Positions 1 through 8,544 of a stretch of 64,000 bases of DNA are shown in pieces. The stretch's first letter is position 1. Every line of letters begins with the position of its first letter. Position numbers and translations under genes: made by a program. Below the pieces are notes generated by a model. The model saw only the letters and a list, made by a program, of their open reading frames with translations. It was not told the DNA's origin and did not search any database. The stretch is taken from positions 62,001-126,000 of the forward strand of contig NZ_BJYA01000003.1 of NCBI RefSeq assembly GCF_007991275.1, read 5' to 3'. Origin of the DNA: Alkalibacillus haloalkaliphilus (GTDB lineage: Bacteria; Bacillota; Bacilli; Bacillales; Alkalibacillaceae).

Positions 1-2861
1 TCATGAAGTCGTGCTAAGTCGTCTTTATATTGCGTAATTAAACGATCTTGTTCTTCTTCGTTTTGATCGATTTCATAAACTGTTTTCTCAACAAAAGACG
101 TTAACGTTTCTATTTCTGCTTGTAAGTTATGAGCAATCATAACCTTAGCATCATGTTCGATAAAGTGATTAAATCGATTAAAAAACGCAATGGCATCCTC
201 ATCTTTCTCTTTAAGTTCTGGTTGTTCAATTAACTGCTTACTAGATATAGGATACGTTTGTGGATATTGGATTCCATATTGTTGTAATTGATCTTGTAAA
301 TAAGAAATGACCATTTGTAATTCATTGTCATTTTGAGCTAGGTCAGCAGCATTTAACACGAAGAACATCTTATCCATTGTAAATGCGCCTTTAACACGGC
401 CTAACTGTTTCAAAAATTCACGGTCAGCTCTTGCAAAAGCATGGTTGTAATAATTGACATAAACTAATACGTCTGAATGTTTTACGTAATGCATTGATAC
501 ATTCGTATGTCTCGCATGAATTGAGTCTGCCCCTGGTGTATCAACTAAAGTGACACCAGAACGCGTTAATTCACAATCGTAATAAATAATAATTTCATCA
601 ACGAAACACGACAGTCTTTCAACTGTTACATACTGCCTGAAATGGTGCAGGTCAACATGTTTTTCTTCACCTAATAATGGCTCACACTCTTCTAAACCAG
701 CACTAAATGCTTCAATAAATGAAGCGTCCGTTTTCGAAAGTTGCTCCGTAAGTTTCTTATTATTTTTATTAATAAACTTACTTAAGGCGGTTAATGAACG
801 AAATGGCTCATCTGTATACGGTGCTAAAATTTGATTAACTTGGTCAACAATCGCTTGTTCTGTCTTAAAAGTCACAATGACATCTTCATGATTGAACTGC
901 TCATTAATCGGAGCGATCTTATTAATGGCTGCCGTTGTTGGATTTGGTGAAACAGGTAATACGTTAGCTCCGATCCAAGCATTTGCAAATGAAGACTTTC
1001 CTGCACTAAATGCTCCGAATAGGGCAACTGTATAAGTCATATTTTGGATTTGTTGTTGCTTTTGTTCGACTTGAACTCTATATTGATCAAGAATTGGGAC
1101 ATTAACAGTTTCTGCTAAAATTTCTTCAGCTCGATCAGTCGTCTCTGTGACAGACAACGTGTAGCTTGAGCTTACATTTTCTTCATCTTGATTTGCCTCT
1201 TCTACTTCATCATGTTTAGTCAACATTTCATCGACGTTAACTTGATGGCGTTGTTCAACTTTCGTCTGTAAAGCTTGCTCTACATGTTCATCAGTTGAAC
1301 CCTCGCTTAATAAATTGCCTTTCATTGACGATTCAAACTGTTTCATTTCTTTAGAGCTTTCATGAGATTGCTGTGACTGACCTAATTGGTCTTCTAACTC
1401 ACTTAACTGCTCCTTTAATGGAGGTAATTGTTGATCAATCAACGGTTGCAACGACTTATAAATGTCGTTTAAATCACTCGTCAACTGGTGCTTAACTCCG
1501 TTTGAAATTGATTTTTGTAGCGATTTTGTAAATAATAATACATAATCCCCATTTACTTCAGCTGATGGGTTTACATTATCAAGTAACAATTGTTCAGTTA
1601 CGACGAACTCAAACTGTTGTAATTGTTGTTTTAAGTCGTGGTCTTGAACATCGTGCTCATCTAAAATAGATACTAAAAACTCTCTTACATGCCAATTGAC
1701 TTGGGTTTTCACACGCTCATTTAAGTCAGTTAAAAATTGTTCAAGGCGACGTTCTTTCTCTTCTAAAGTTTTCTTTTTAGAAAATAACCCGCCAACTTTG
1801 AACTTTGGCTGTACAGACTCTAAGTATTCTTTAGCAAGCTCACGCATTTCGAAGGTCATTAAATACGCCTCGTCAACAATCTTACTAACTGACTTCATGT
1901 ATGAAGCGTTAAATTGTTGGTTGTCTTTATTCAATACTTCTACACGATCTTTAATTTTGTCATACTCTTCTTCTATTTGTTTTAGCTCTTCTTTTGAAGT
2001 ATGCTCCGTATAACTGCCATACTTCTTTTCGGCGATGACTTCAATTAAACTTTTAAGTTCCGTTTTAACTCGTTCTTCAACTATTTCTTCTTTACGATCA
2101 ATAATTGTTTGTAAATGCTTCTGTAATTCATTCAACTGATTATGTGGATGTTGATCGTCCATTAATGAGGTGAACAATGTTAACTGAGGCGATAAGTTCC
2201 AGTTCTCACAACTTTCTTCTAACGCACGCTTATACTGATCCATCGTTAATTCGTCTTCATTATGCTTATCGACTTGGTTAACAACAATAATATAAGGGAT
2301 TGATTTCTTTTCAAGCTGTTGTAAAAATTGAAAATTAACCTCTGACTGAACGTGGTTATAGTCTACAACATAAATAAAATAGTCAATAAGATGAACACGA
2401 GATAATGTACGGTCGAACTCTTCATCGTCAGCAGAATCGATTCCCGGAGTATCCATTAAAACTGTATTTTTAATAGCTGGTAATGGTTTTTGAATCGTAA
2501 TTGAATCGACTTCTTGACCATTCCGAGACAGCTGTTGAATTTGGTTAATATTAATTTCTGAATCATTAGCAAATTGCTGTTCATTAAAATGATAAGTAAC
2601 TTTAATCGGGCCGTTGTTAATCTCTACAATGTTAGCACTTGTCGGGATCGGACTAGAAGGTAATAGATCCTCTCCAACAAGAGCATTAATCATCGTTGAT
2701 TTTCCAGCAGAAAAGTGGCCTGTGAAGCCAATGATAGAAGACTTTTCTGACCACTTTTCATAAAGATCGATTAACTTTTTCTTTTCACTTTCCAAACCAA
2801 GCTGTTGTATCTCTTTATAAATTAAATCAAAGTTAAAATCCTGTTTAACAATCGTTGTCAT
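1..2861 (-). CDS. dynA: Dynamin-like GTPase DynA (YpbR family), 3' end beyond the window
   Basis: The reading frame is open from an ATG at 2861 to the window edge, giving 953 residues without a stop. It contains two dynamin-type G domains: a first P-loop (GHFSAGKST, about residues 48-56) followed by a DTPGID-type G3, and a second P-loop (FGAFSAGKSS, around residue 615) followed by DTPGAD. Long helical, glutamine-rich linkers separate them. This tandem layout is that of B. subtilis DynA, a membrane-binding fusion and repair dynamin of about 1190 residues, so roughly 240 residues are missing here. The start has an AGGGGAA ribosome binding site and lies 11 bases after the stop of the GGDEF gene, so the two are probably co-transcribed. 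Confidence 0.93.
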   Translation of the reverse strand, partial: MTTIVKQDFNFDLIYKEIQQLGLESEKKKLIDLYEKWSEKSSIIGFTGHFSAGKSTMINALVGEDLLPSSPIPTSANIVEINNGPIKVTYHFNEQQFANDSEININQIQQLSRNGQEVDSITIQKPLPAIKNTVLMDTPGIDSADDEEFDRTLSRVHLIDYFIYVVDYNHVQSEVNFQFLQQLEKKSIPYIIVVNQVDKHNEDELTMDQYKRALEESCENWNLSPQLTLFTSLMDDQHPHNQLNELQKHLQTIIDRKEEIVEERVKTELKSLIEVIAEKKYGSYTEHTSKEELKQIEEEYDKIKDRVEVLNKDNQQFNASYMKSVSKIVDEAYLMTFEMRELAKEYLESVQPKFKVGGLFSKKKTLEEKERRLEQFLTDLNERVKTQVNWHVREFLVSILDEHDVQDHDLKQQLQQFEFVVTEQLLLDNVNPSAEVNGDYVLLFTKSLQKSISNGVKHQLTSDLNDIYKSLQPLIDQQLPPLKEQLSELEDQLGQSQQSHESSKEMKQFESSMKGNLLSEGSTDEHVEQALQTKVEQRHQVNVDEMLTKHDEVEEANQDEENVSSSYTLSVTETTDRAEEILAETVNVPILDQYRVQVEQKQQQIQNMTYTVALFGAFSAGKSSFANAWIGANVLPVSPNPTTAAINKIAPINEQFNHEDVIVTFKTEQAIVDQVNQILAPYTDEPFRSLTALSKFINKNNKKLTEQLSKTDASFIEAFSAGLEECEPLLGEEKHVDLHHFRQYVTVERLSCFVDEIIIYYDCELTRSGVTLVDTPGADSIHARHTNVSMHYVKHSDVLVYVNYYNHAFARADREFLKQLGRVKGAFTMDKMFFVLNAADLAQNDNELQMVISYLQDQLQQYGIQYPQTYPISSKQLIEQPELKEKDEDAIAFFNRFNHFIEHDAKVMIAHNLQAEIETLTSFVEKTVYEIDQNEEEQDRLITQYKDDLARLH

Positions 2862-2872
2862 CTACTATTCCC

Positions 2873-3934
2873 CTAGCTTTTAATTGCTTGTTTAAATGTT
2901 TCATCAAAAACGGCTCTGTTTCTTCCCGATGCCTTTGCCTGATGTAGACAACGGTCAACACGTCTTAATAACTCATCTCGATCGTCAGATTCCTTCAATG
3001 ACGCAATGCCATAACTTAATGTGACGTACTCATCACTTAAGTCTTCAATCATTTGGACATGTTCTGCGAAATAATTATTCCATCTTTCAATGTTTTGTTC
3101 GATTTTACTTCGTTTTTGACCGAACAAAATAATCGTAAATTCGTCGCCATTATAACGGAAAGTATAGCCTTCTCGTGGCTCAATCCAAAAGTCTAACGTA
3201 CTTCCTAAAATAGCTAACACACGATCACCCATTTCATAACCGTACGTGTCATTTAACTGTTTGAAGTGATCAATATTTAATTTAATAAGGGTAAATTCTT
3301 TATCTTTTTCCACTAGTTTCGTTAACGTGTTTTGAAAAGAACGATGGTTATAAAGCCCTGACACATAATCTTTCATCGCTTCTTCTTTATAGTTGATATG
3401 GTCGATCGATGAGGCTTCTTTTCTTGATGATAACAAGTAAGCAAATACGCCAATTAAACTAATGAAAATGACATGAGCACCAAACAATAATAAATAAGAA
3501 TTTATAAATAATTGCTCAAAATAATACGCAATAGCTGCGTAACTTCCTATAGCTAATAAAGTAGCTAACAACACTCCTTTAAAGTGCCATACTAACGCTA
3601 CATGCATAAGCCAAACCAAATAAAGTGGCATAAACAAGCTACCGACTCCACCAGTTAAAACAATTAAAGCCGATATGAAAAAGAAGTCAAAGACTACGCC
3701 CAATTGAACGAAACGCAATTTAGCTTTCGTATAAGTATTTAACTTCCATAAAGCGATTTGGATGGCTAAGCTATATAAAGCTCCAACCCCCGCTATGTAA
3801 AGTAGTTCAAGCAACGTTAAATTGAACACTAACCCACTTGGCAATGTGAAATATAGAGCAATGATGGCAACGAGTATTAGCCACCGAGTAACAGAAAAAA
3901 TTTGTGCTACATAATCATCCTTCTTATTGAGCAT
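2873..3934 (-). CDS. Membrane protein with C-terminal GGDEF (diguanylate cyclase) domain
   Basis: The 353-residue protein has five or six hydrophobic segments in its first ~170 residues and a GGDEF domain from about residue 185. The signature reads NGDEF, with Asn in place of the first Gly, inside an otherwise normal context (RYNGDEFTIIL). An RxxD inhibitory site is not at the expected distance. GGDEF enzymes make cyclic di-GMP from two GTP. Single changes at the first Gly are tolerated in some active enzymes, so activity is uncertain. No EAL domain is attached. The gene sits directly upstream of dynA and probably leads that operon. I do not recognise a specific orthologue. Confidence 0.85.
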   Translation of the reverse strand: MLNKKDDYVAQIFSVTRWLILVAIIALYFTLPSGLVFNLTLLELLYIAGVGALYSLAIQIALWKLNTYTKAKLRFVQLGVVFDFFFISALIVLTGGVGSLFMPLYLVWLMHVALVWHFKGVLLATLLAIGSYAAIAYYFEQLFINSYLLLFGAHVIFISLIGVFAYLLSSRKEASSIDHINYKEEAMKDYVSGLYNHRSFQNTLTKLVEKDKEFTLIKLNIDHFKQLNDTYGYEMGDRVLAILGSTLDFWIEPREGYTFRYNGDEFTIILFGQKRSKIEQNIERWNNYFAEHVQMIEDLSDEYVTLSYGIASLKESDDRDELLRRVDRCLHQAKASGRNRAVFDETFKQAIKS

Positions 3935-4012
3935 GTCCCATTCCCCTACTTTATAATGACGCCCTCTATATATGATGGTCGCATTATTTTATCGTTTTAA
4001 ATTGTTGCAAAA

Positions 4013-4042
4013 AAGAGGCTGAATACTTAAATCCAGCCTCTT
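4013..4042 (-). terminator. Intrinsic terminator of the ferredoxin gene
   Basis: A 9-bp stem (AAGAGGCTG paired with CAGCCTCTT) is followed on the minus strand by a run of six T. It lies just downstream of the ferredoxin stop codon. Confidence 0.85.
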
Positions 4043-4054
4043 GTGACGTATTCG

Positions 4055-4291
4055 TTATTCTTGGAAGAACTTCCTATTTATTTCAATATATGCGTTCTCT
4101 TCTTCTGGAAGCTCGTCCTCATGATAAATAGCCTCTACTGGGCATACCGCTTCACATGCTCCACAATCGATACAAATATCTGGATCTATATAGAACATGT
4201 CTTTACCTTCTTCAATACAGTCAACCGGGCATACATCTACACACTCTGCAGCTTTCTCGTCCTTACAAGGTGATGAAATAATAAATGCCAA
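4055..4291 (-). CDS. 7Fe/8Fe-type ferredoxin, TTG start
   Basis: The 78-residue small acidic electron carrier has two cluster motifs: Cys9, Cys17, Cys21 and Cys25 (C-x7-C-x3-C-x3-C) and Cys40, Cys43, Cys46 and Cys50 (CxxCxxCxxxCP). The wide spacing in the first motif is typical of ferredoxins with one [3Fe-4S] and one [4Fe-4S] cluster. I chose a TTG start at 4291 because a GGAGG-type ribosome binding site lies right before it and the protein then begins (M)AFIISSPC, as in relatives. An upstream ATG at 4381 in the same frame has no such support. It is transcribed alone and ends at a strong terminator. Confidence 0.9.
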   Translation of the reverse strand: MAFIISSPCKDEKAAECVDVCPVDCIEEGKDMFYIDPDICIDCGACEAVCPVEAIYHEDELPEEENAYIEINRKFFQE

Positions 4292-4457
4292 GGTAATCCC
4301 TCCTATAATAATAATGTTTACTGATATAATATCATTTATTTCGTAGAATAACCACGTGTATGTAGAAATTCTACCCATCATTATAATGACTTTTCATAAA
4401 ATGTGCAAATTCACCAGTCCGTAATCATACAATTATGATGTAAGGGGGACGACTATA

Positions 4458-5357
4458 ATGAGACTTAATCGAATCATTCATGATGAACGTTTTTATACAT
4501 TTAGACAGTTTGAAGAAGACTTGTTCACTCTTCAAGCCACATACCCTCAGTTTGCGTTAAATACGATTGGGCATTCAATTATGGGAAGACCTATTTATGA
4601 GGTCGTTATTGGAAATGGTGATCAACACATTCATATAAATGGATCTTTCCACGCTCACGAGTCAATTACAACTAATGTGATCATGCGATTTATTAATGAT
4701 TATTTACACGCTTTATCAACTAATGAACCGATCAGAGGCCATAATATGCACCACTTTTTTAACGAAATCACATTAAGTATCGTACCTATGGTTAACCCTG
4801 ACGGCGTCGACCTCTTAAACAATGGCCTACCTGAAAACGAACGATTTCGTGAACTAGTATTAGACATTAATAATCAAAGTACGAATTTCGATCAATGGAA
4901 AGCGAATATAAGAGGAGTAGACTTAAACAACCAATACCCAGCCAATTGGGAAATTGAGCAGCGTAGAAAACCAAAGCAACCCGCACCTCGAGACTTCCCT
5001 GGTTACGGTCCTTTAACTGAGCCAGAAGCGTTAGCTATTTACGATTTAACTTTAATGAAAGATTTTGACCGTGTATTAGCGCTTCACACACAAGGAGAAA
5101 TCATTTTTTGGGGTTATGAAGGATTAGAGCCTCCAATTTCTCGTGATATAGCACAAGAGTATGGTCGTGTCAGTGGTTATCGCCCGATTCAATATGTAGA
5201 CAGTCATGCTGGTTATAAAGACTGGTTTATTCAAGATTTTAGAAGGCCTGGTTTTACATTAGAGTTAGGCCAAGGTGTGAACCCATTACCGATTACTGAT
5301 TTAGACCATATATACGAAGAAACACTTGGTATCTTTTTAGCGAATATATATGTTTAA
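4458..5357 (+). CDS. M14-family zinc carboxypeptidase, gamma-D-glutamyl diamino-acid endopeptidase type
   Basis: The 299-residue protein has the M14 metallopeptidase layout. The zinc motif HxxE is at His65/Glu68 (SFHAHES), the third zinc His is in VLALHTQGE, and the catalytic Glu is in FTLELGQG near residue 270. Other landmarks are MVNPDGVDL and RGVDLNNQYP. It resembles the catalytic domain of Bacillus peptidoglycan endopeptidase I (ENP1/YqgT), which cuts D-Glu-diaminopimelate bonds. There are no LysM repeats and no signal peptide, which fits an intracellular (mother cell or recycling) role; that is inference. The ATG follows a GGGGG-rich ribosome binding site. It is convergent with the DUF6501 gene across a repeat element. 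Confidence 0.87.
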   Translation: MRLNRIIHDERFYTFRQFEEDLFTLQATYPQFALNTIGHSIMGRPIYEVVIGNGDQHIHINGSFHAHESITTNVIMRFINDYLHALSTNEPIRGHNMHHFFNEITLSIVPMVNPDGVDLLNNGLPENERFRELVLDINNQSTNFDQWKANIRGVDLNNQYPANWEIEQRRKPKQPAPRDFPGYGPLTEPEALAIYDLTLMKDFDRVLALHTQGEIIFWGYEGLEPPISRDIAQEYGRVSGYRPIQYVDSHAGYKDWFIQDFRRPGFTLELGQGVNPLPITDLDHIYEETLGIFLANIYV

Positions 5358-5385
5358 AGATAAGTTTAACTTTAATCACCGCTCC

Positions 5386-5682
5386 ATCAAAATGCTTCGC
5401 TTTTACCCACAGGGCACAAGTGCAACATCTGCTCAAACTCCCTACGGTCGTTTGTCGCAGTGTTTTCTATGCAGGGGCGGCTGGTGAGCCAAGCTACTAC
5501 TTCGAGTGACTTCCTTGCGCTTTGCACCGAGGAAGCCTACTTCGAAGCTTAGCTAGAAGACGCAGGTGCATCCTGGGGTCTCACCCAGGCCTTTGCTCCC
5601 ATGACGACCTGGACGGTCTAATGTCGGCGTTGGTCACAGGACGTGACCGTTTTTAGCCGACCAGGAGTCTACGCATTTTGAT
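5386..5682 (+). repeat. Intergenic repeat B1 (core family, ATCAAAATGC ends)
   Basis: The element is bounded by a perfect 10-bp inverted repeat, ATCAAAATGC (5386-5395) and GCATTTTGAT (5673-5682), with the same flanks (CCGCTCC on the left, TCCGCT on the right) as copies B2 and B3. It is longer than they are. A 65-base module at 5598-5662 is present, inverted, at 53474-53538 with four mismatches by eye. It fills the 426-base gap between two convergent genes, and I see no ORF in it. Confidence 0.85.
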
Positions 5683-5783
5683 TCCGCTAATTAACTGCAT
5701 AACTAACAAACAACTAAGTAACAATATGACTTCTTAAAATCCCAGTTTGGTTTGTTTAGTCTAAACTAGGCCTTTCACCAGCT

Positions 5784-5987
5784 TTACACTTCTTCAAAGT
5801 ATTCTTTATAAAATCCGCCCATTTTGCCTGAGTCATCAATTACGAAATAAAATTCCTCTGATTCATTTTTTACATCATATGTCTTCTCTGTTGTTAACAC
5901 ATTGTTGACTGTAAACTTTTTAGCATCAGTGTGAACACACTTAATTTGTTTTATCGTTTCGTTGTTTTCCCACGTTTTATGGATCAT
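5784..5987 (-). CDS. Small DUF6501-type protein
   Basis: The 67-residue soluble protein has a pattern (MIHKTW...IKCVHTDAKKF...YFVIDDSGKMGGFYKEYF) that matches my memory of the DUF6501 family of Bacillaceae. No function is known. A GGAAGGTG ribosome binding site precedes the ATG. A perfect 20-bp palindrome lies 21 bases upstream of the start and could be its operator. There is no signal peptide or membrane segment. Confidence 0.7.
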   Translation of the reverse strand: MIHKTWENNETIKQIKCVHTDAKKFTVNNVLTTEKTYDVKNESEEFYFVIDDSGKMGGFYKEYFEEV

Positions 5988-6008
5988 CTTAACACCTTCC
6001 TAAAATAT

Positions 6009-6028
6009 TTAATCAAACGTTTGATTAA
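6009..6028. promoter_or_regulatory. Perfect 20-bp palindrome, candidate operator
   Basis: TTAATCAAACGTTTGATTAA has dyad symmetry with no loop. It sits between the msrAB stop and the DUF6501 start. A loop-less palindrome of this length is more like a dimeric-repressor site than a terminator, although an A/T-rich tail follows it on the minus strand. The binding protein is unknown. Confidence 0.5.
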
Positions 6029-6034
6029 CTTTTG

Positions 6035-6988
6035 TTATTCAAACAATTGAATATATTTTCCATACCCTTCTTCTTCTAATCGTTCTTTTGGAATGAACTT
6101 AAGTGCTGCAGAGTTAATACAGTAACGCATACCACCTTGATCAGCCGGGCCATCGTCAAATAGATGCCCTAAGTGAGAATCAGCGTACTGACTTCTTACC
6201 TCTATTCGACGCATACCATGAGACGTATCTAGGTCTTCTTCTAAAGGCGCAATGGGTTTTGTAAAGCTTGGCCAACCACACCCTGCGTCATATTTATCTT
6301 GGGAAGAAAACAGTGGCTCTCCACTAACGATATCGACATATATTCCTTCGCCTTCATGATCCCAATATTCATTTCTAAAAGGAGGTTCAGTTGCATCTTC
6401 CTGAGTTACTTTATATTGCATTTCAGAAAGGTTTTGACGTAAAGCTTCTAAATCTTTGTCTTCTGACCAGTGATCTTTAATAAACCCTTGCCTGCCAGAG
6501 CCCTTTTTATAAAGCTTATAATGGAACGGATTTTTCTTATAATAATCTTGGTGGCCTTCTTCAGCTCGGTAAAATGTAGTAGCCTCACGAATTTCCACAA
6601 CTATAGGGTCTTTAAACTTACCACTTTCTTCTAAAGACTGTTTTGATTGTTCAGCTAATTGCTTTTGCTGTTCATTGTGATAAAAAATTGCTGGCTTGTA
6701 CGACTCACCGCGATCATTAAATTGACCTCCCGCATCTGTCGGGTCAATTTGTTGCCAGAACAGTTCTAGTAGCTGGTCATATGGAAAAACGTCCTCGTCA
6801 AATGTGATTTGGACAGCTTCCAAATGACCAGTCGTATTAGAACACACTTCTTCATATGTCGGATTAGTTGTATGTCCACCTGTATAACCAGATACAACTT
6901 CATAAATTCCTGGTCGGCGGTCAAATGGTTCAACCATGCACCAGAAGCACCCTCCAGCAAATGTAGCTTGACTTAATTTCGTACTCAT
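6035..6988 (-). CDS. msrAB: Bifunctional methionine sulfoxide reductase MsrA-MsrB
   Basis: The 317-residue fusion repairs both stereoisomers of oxidised methionine. The N-terminal MsrA domain carries GGCFWCM with the catalytic Cys14. The C-terminal MsrB domain (about residues 175-317) carries GCGWPSF and the catalytic Cys in [11 protein letters not shown]. The zinc-binding CxxC pairs of some MsrB proteins are absent, as is usual for this subtype. I chose the ATG at 6988 (MSTKL) because an AGGAGTG ribosome binding site precedes it; the in-frame ATG at 7009 touches the yppG stop and has none. B. subtilis uses separate msrA and msrB genes next to yppG, so here they are fused. Confidence 0.95.
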   Translation of the reverse strand: MSTKLSQATFAGGCFWCMVEPFDRRPGIYEVVSGYTGGHTTNPTYEEVCSNTTGHLEAVQITFDEDVFPYDQLLELFWQQIDPTDAGGQFNDRGESYKPAIFYHNEQQKQLAEQSKQSLEESGKFKDPIVVEIREATTFYRAEEGHQDYYKKNPFHYKLYKKGSGRQGFIKDHWSEDKDLEALRQNLSEMQYKVTQEDATEPPFRNEYWDHEGEGIYVDIVSGEPLFSSQDKYDAGCGWPSFTKPIAPLEEDLDTSHGMRRIEVRSQYADSHLGHLFDDGPADQGGMRYCINSAALKFIPKERLEEEGYGKYIQLFE

Positions 6989-7009
6989 CGAATCACTCCT
7001 ATGAGACAT

Positions 7010-7513
7010 CTAAATGTATAACTTTGGTTGAGGTAAGCCTTTCGGTTGATGTTTTGATTTCGATGGGATTTTAACTTCTTCTTTTGATTGTACTGCCACG
7101 TCCTCCTCATCGAGCATCTTCATTATTTGGTCTTCATCCAATTTATGATCATCAGCCGTTTGCTCTTTTCCTTCATCCTCTTCCATCATTAATTTTACCA
7201 TATCAATGAACATCGGTGCATTCTTTATAAGTGGACCATACTGTTTCCATAAAGGTAGTACTTGTTGAACCATACCTAAACCTTTCTGAATATGATTTAA
7301 AGTGTCGTGGAAATTATGATATTTAGACGCCGTCATTTGAAAAGGGGCATGTGGTGTGTGTATTGGTGCTTTACCACCTGGACCTTTAAGTTTGGTTAAC
7401 AACTGCTGAACAATGTTAGGTCTTTGAAAACCTTGATGCCTTGTAGGTTGGTGAAACCCATGCTGTGGCGCTTGTTGACTCCGATAATCATGATGCTGCC
7501 GTACAGGATACAT
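7010..7513 (-). CDS. yppG: YppG-like protein
   Basis: The 167-residue protein has an N-terminal His/Gln-rich stretch (MYPVRQHHDY, QHGFHQPTRHQG), a central segment resembling the YppG family (IQKGLGMVQQVLPLWKQYGP) and an acidic, lysine-rich C-terminus. The function is unknown. Its place between ung and msrAB matches the yppG-msrA neighbourhood of other bacilli. The start at 7513 follows GGAGGAATAAGT; the longer frame would translate the ribosome binding site as EGGIS. Confidence 0.75.
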   Translation of the reverse strand: MYPVRQHHDYRSQQAPQHGFHQPTRHQGFQRPNIVQQLLTKLKGPGGKAPIHTPHAPFQMTASKYHNFHDTLNHIQKGLGMVQQVLPLWKQYGPLIKNAPMFIDMVKLMMEEDEGKEQTADDHKLDEDQIMKMLDEEDVAVQSKEEVKIPSKSKHQPKGLPQPKLYI

Positions 7514-7579
7514 ACTTATTCCTCCTTCATTCAACTATTATAATGTACGGGATAAATGCGTATCCTGTATAGGCTAATG

Positions 7580-8236
7580 CTAATAACACCAATTAACGGG
7601 CGCTTGCCCATGCTCAGTTAAGGCTTGATTCACTTGACTAAATGGTTTACTTCCAAAAAAACCTCTATACGCAGATAGCGGACTTGGGTGAGGAGCATGT
7701 ACGATTGTATGACGCTCATCGATCATCGCCTTATTTTTATAAGCTTGTTTTCCCCATAGAACAAAAACTACATGGTCCTTCTCTTCACTTACAATTTTTA
7801 TAACTGATTTTGTGAATTCATCCCAATGTAACGAATGATGTGCATTTGCTTCACCTTTTTTAACAGTTAATGAAGTATTCAAAAGTAACACACCTTGATT
7901 TGCCCAATGAGTAAGATCACCATGTTCTGGATAACAGCCGCAATCTGATTCTAATTCTTTAAAGATATTTTTTAATGATGGAGGGAGTGCTTGGTCTTTA
8001 TGTACTGAAAAGCTTAATCCATTCGCTTGCCCTTCACCATGATAGGGGTCTTGACCTACGATCACAACTTTAGTTTCTGAAAATGGAGTTTGGTTAAACG
8101 CGTTAAACATTTCTGAATAAGGTGGGTAAACCGTTTCTTGTTCATAACGCGCTTTCACATTTTTAATTAAACTATTAAAGTAAGGTTGTTTGAATTGTTC
8201 TGTTAATACTTCATTCCAATCGTTTTTAATCTCCAT
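7580..8236 (-). CDS. ung: Uracil-DNA glycosylase
   Basis: The 218-residue family 1 uracil-DNA glycosylase removes uracil from DNA as the first step of base excision repair. The water-activating motif GQDPYHG is at 61-67 (catalytic Asp63). The FVLWGKQA motif and the HPSPLSAYRG loop (His183) complete the active site. The length is normal for the family. It is transcribed towards yppG with a short gap, and an AGGGAGG ribosome binding site precedes the ATG. Confidence 0.96.
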   Translation of the reverse strand: MEIKNDWNEVLTEQFKQPYFNSLIKNVKARYEQETVYPPYSEMFNAFNQTPFSETKVVIVGQDPYHGEGQANGLSFSVHKDQALPPSLKNIFKELESDCGCYPEHGDLTHWANQGVLLLNTSLTVKKGEANAHHSLHWDEFTKSVIKIVSEEKDHVVFVLWGKQAYKNKAMIDERHTIVHAPHPSPLSAYRGFFGSKPFSQVNQALTEHGQAPVNWCY

Positions 8237-8316
8237 TCTTAAACCTCCCTAAAAATAAATTCAAGACATTTATACAAGTCTCATTATGATAGCCTATACA
8301 CACGCACACAAGGGTG

Positions 8317-8325
8317 CATAAGTTA
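8317..8325 (+). promoter_or_regulatory. Candidate mother-cell sigma (E/K) -10 element for the yjcZ-like gene
   Basis: CATAAGTTA fits the CATAnnnTA -10 pattern of sigma-E and sigma-K promoters, and an AC-rich -35 region lies about 15 bases upstream. It is 39 bases before a sporulation-type gene. The match is short, so this is a suggestion. Confidence 0.35.
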
Positions 8326-8363
8326 ACAGTGAAAACAAAACAGGGCTAAGGAGTGATTCTTTT

Positions 8364-8453
8364 ATGAGTAAAGGTTATTACGGAGGCGGTTTCACTTTAA
8401 TTGTTGTTCTATTCATTCTACTAATCATTGTAGGTAGCTCTTACGCTTGCTAA
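8364..8453 (+). CDS. YjcZ-family sporulation miniprotein (29 residues)
   Basis: This tiny ORF starts MSKGYYGGGFTLIVVLFI and ends IIVGSSYAC. It combines a Gly/Tyr-rich N-terminus, one hydrophobic segment and a C-terminal Cys, the signature of the YjcZ family of very small membrane proteins found in spore formers. An AAGGAGTG ribosome binding site is spaced correctly before the ATG, a sigma-E/K-like -10 lies upstream, and a strong terminator follows. It is embedded between the minus-strand genes ung and yozE. Function in the spore is unknown. Confidence 0.82.
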   Translation: MSKGYYGGGFTLIVVLFILLIIVGSSYAC

Positions 8454-8511
8454 TTGAGCTAAACGAAGAACGATAAGTTAATCCGCTTACTTTCACCAAT
8501 ACCAAATAGAC

Positions 8512-8544
8512 AAAAAGCCAGGCGAACTTTCACCTGGCTTTTTG
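8512..8544. terminator. Bidirectional terminator between yjcZ-like gene and yozE
   Basis: AAAAAGCCAGG pairs with CCTGGCTTTTT around a short loop, so each strand ends in a T run. It serves the two convergent genes on either side. Confidence 0.88.

Noticed and set aside
1696-2013. Plus-strand ORF of 105 codons inside dynA
   Set aside because: It is antisense to a clearly coding frame with no ribosome binding site or family pattern.
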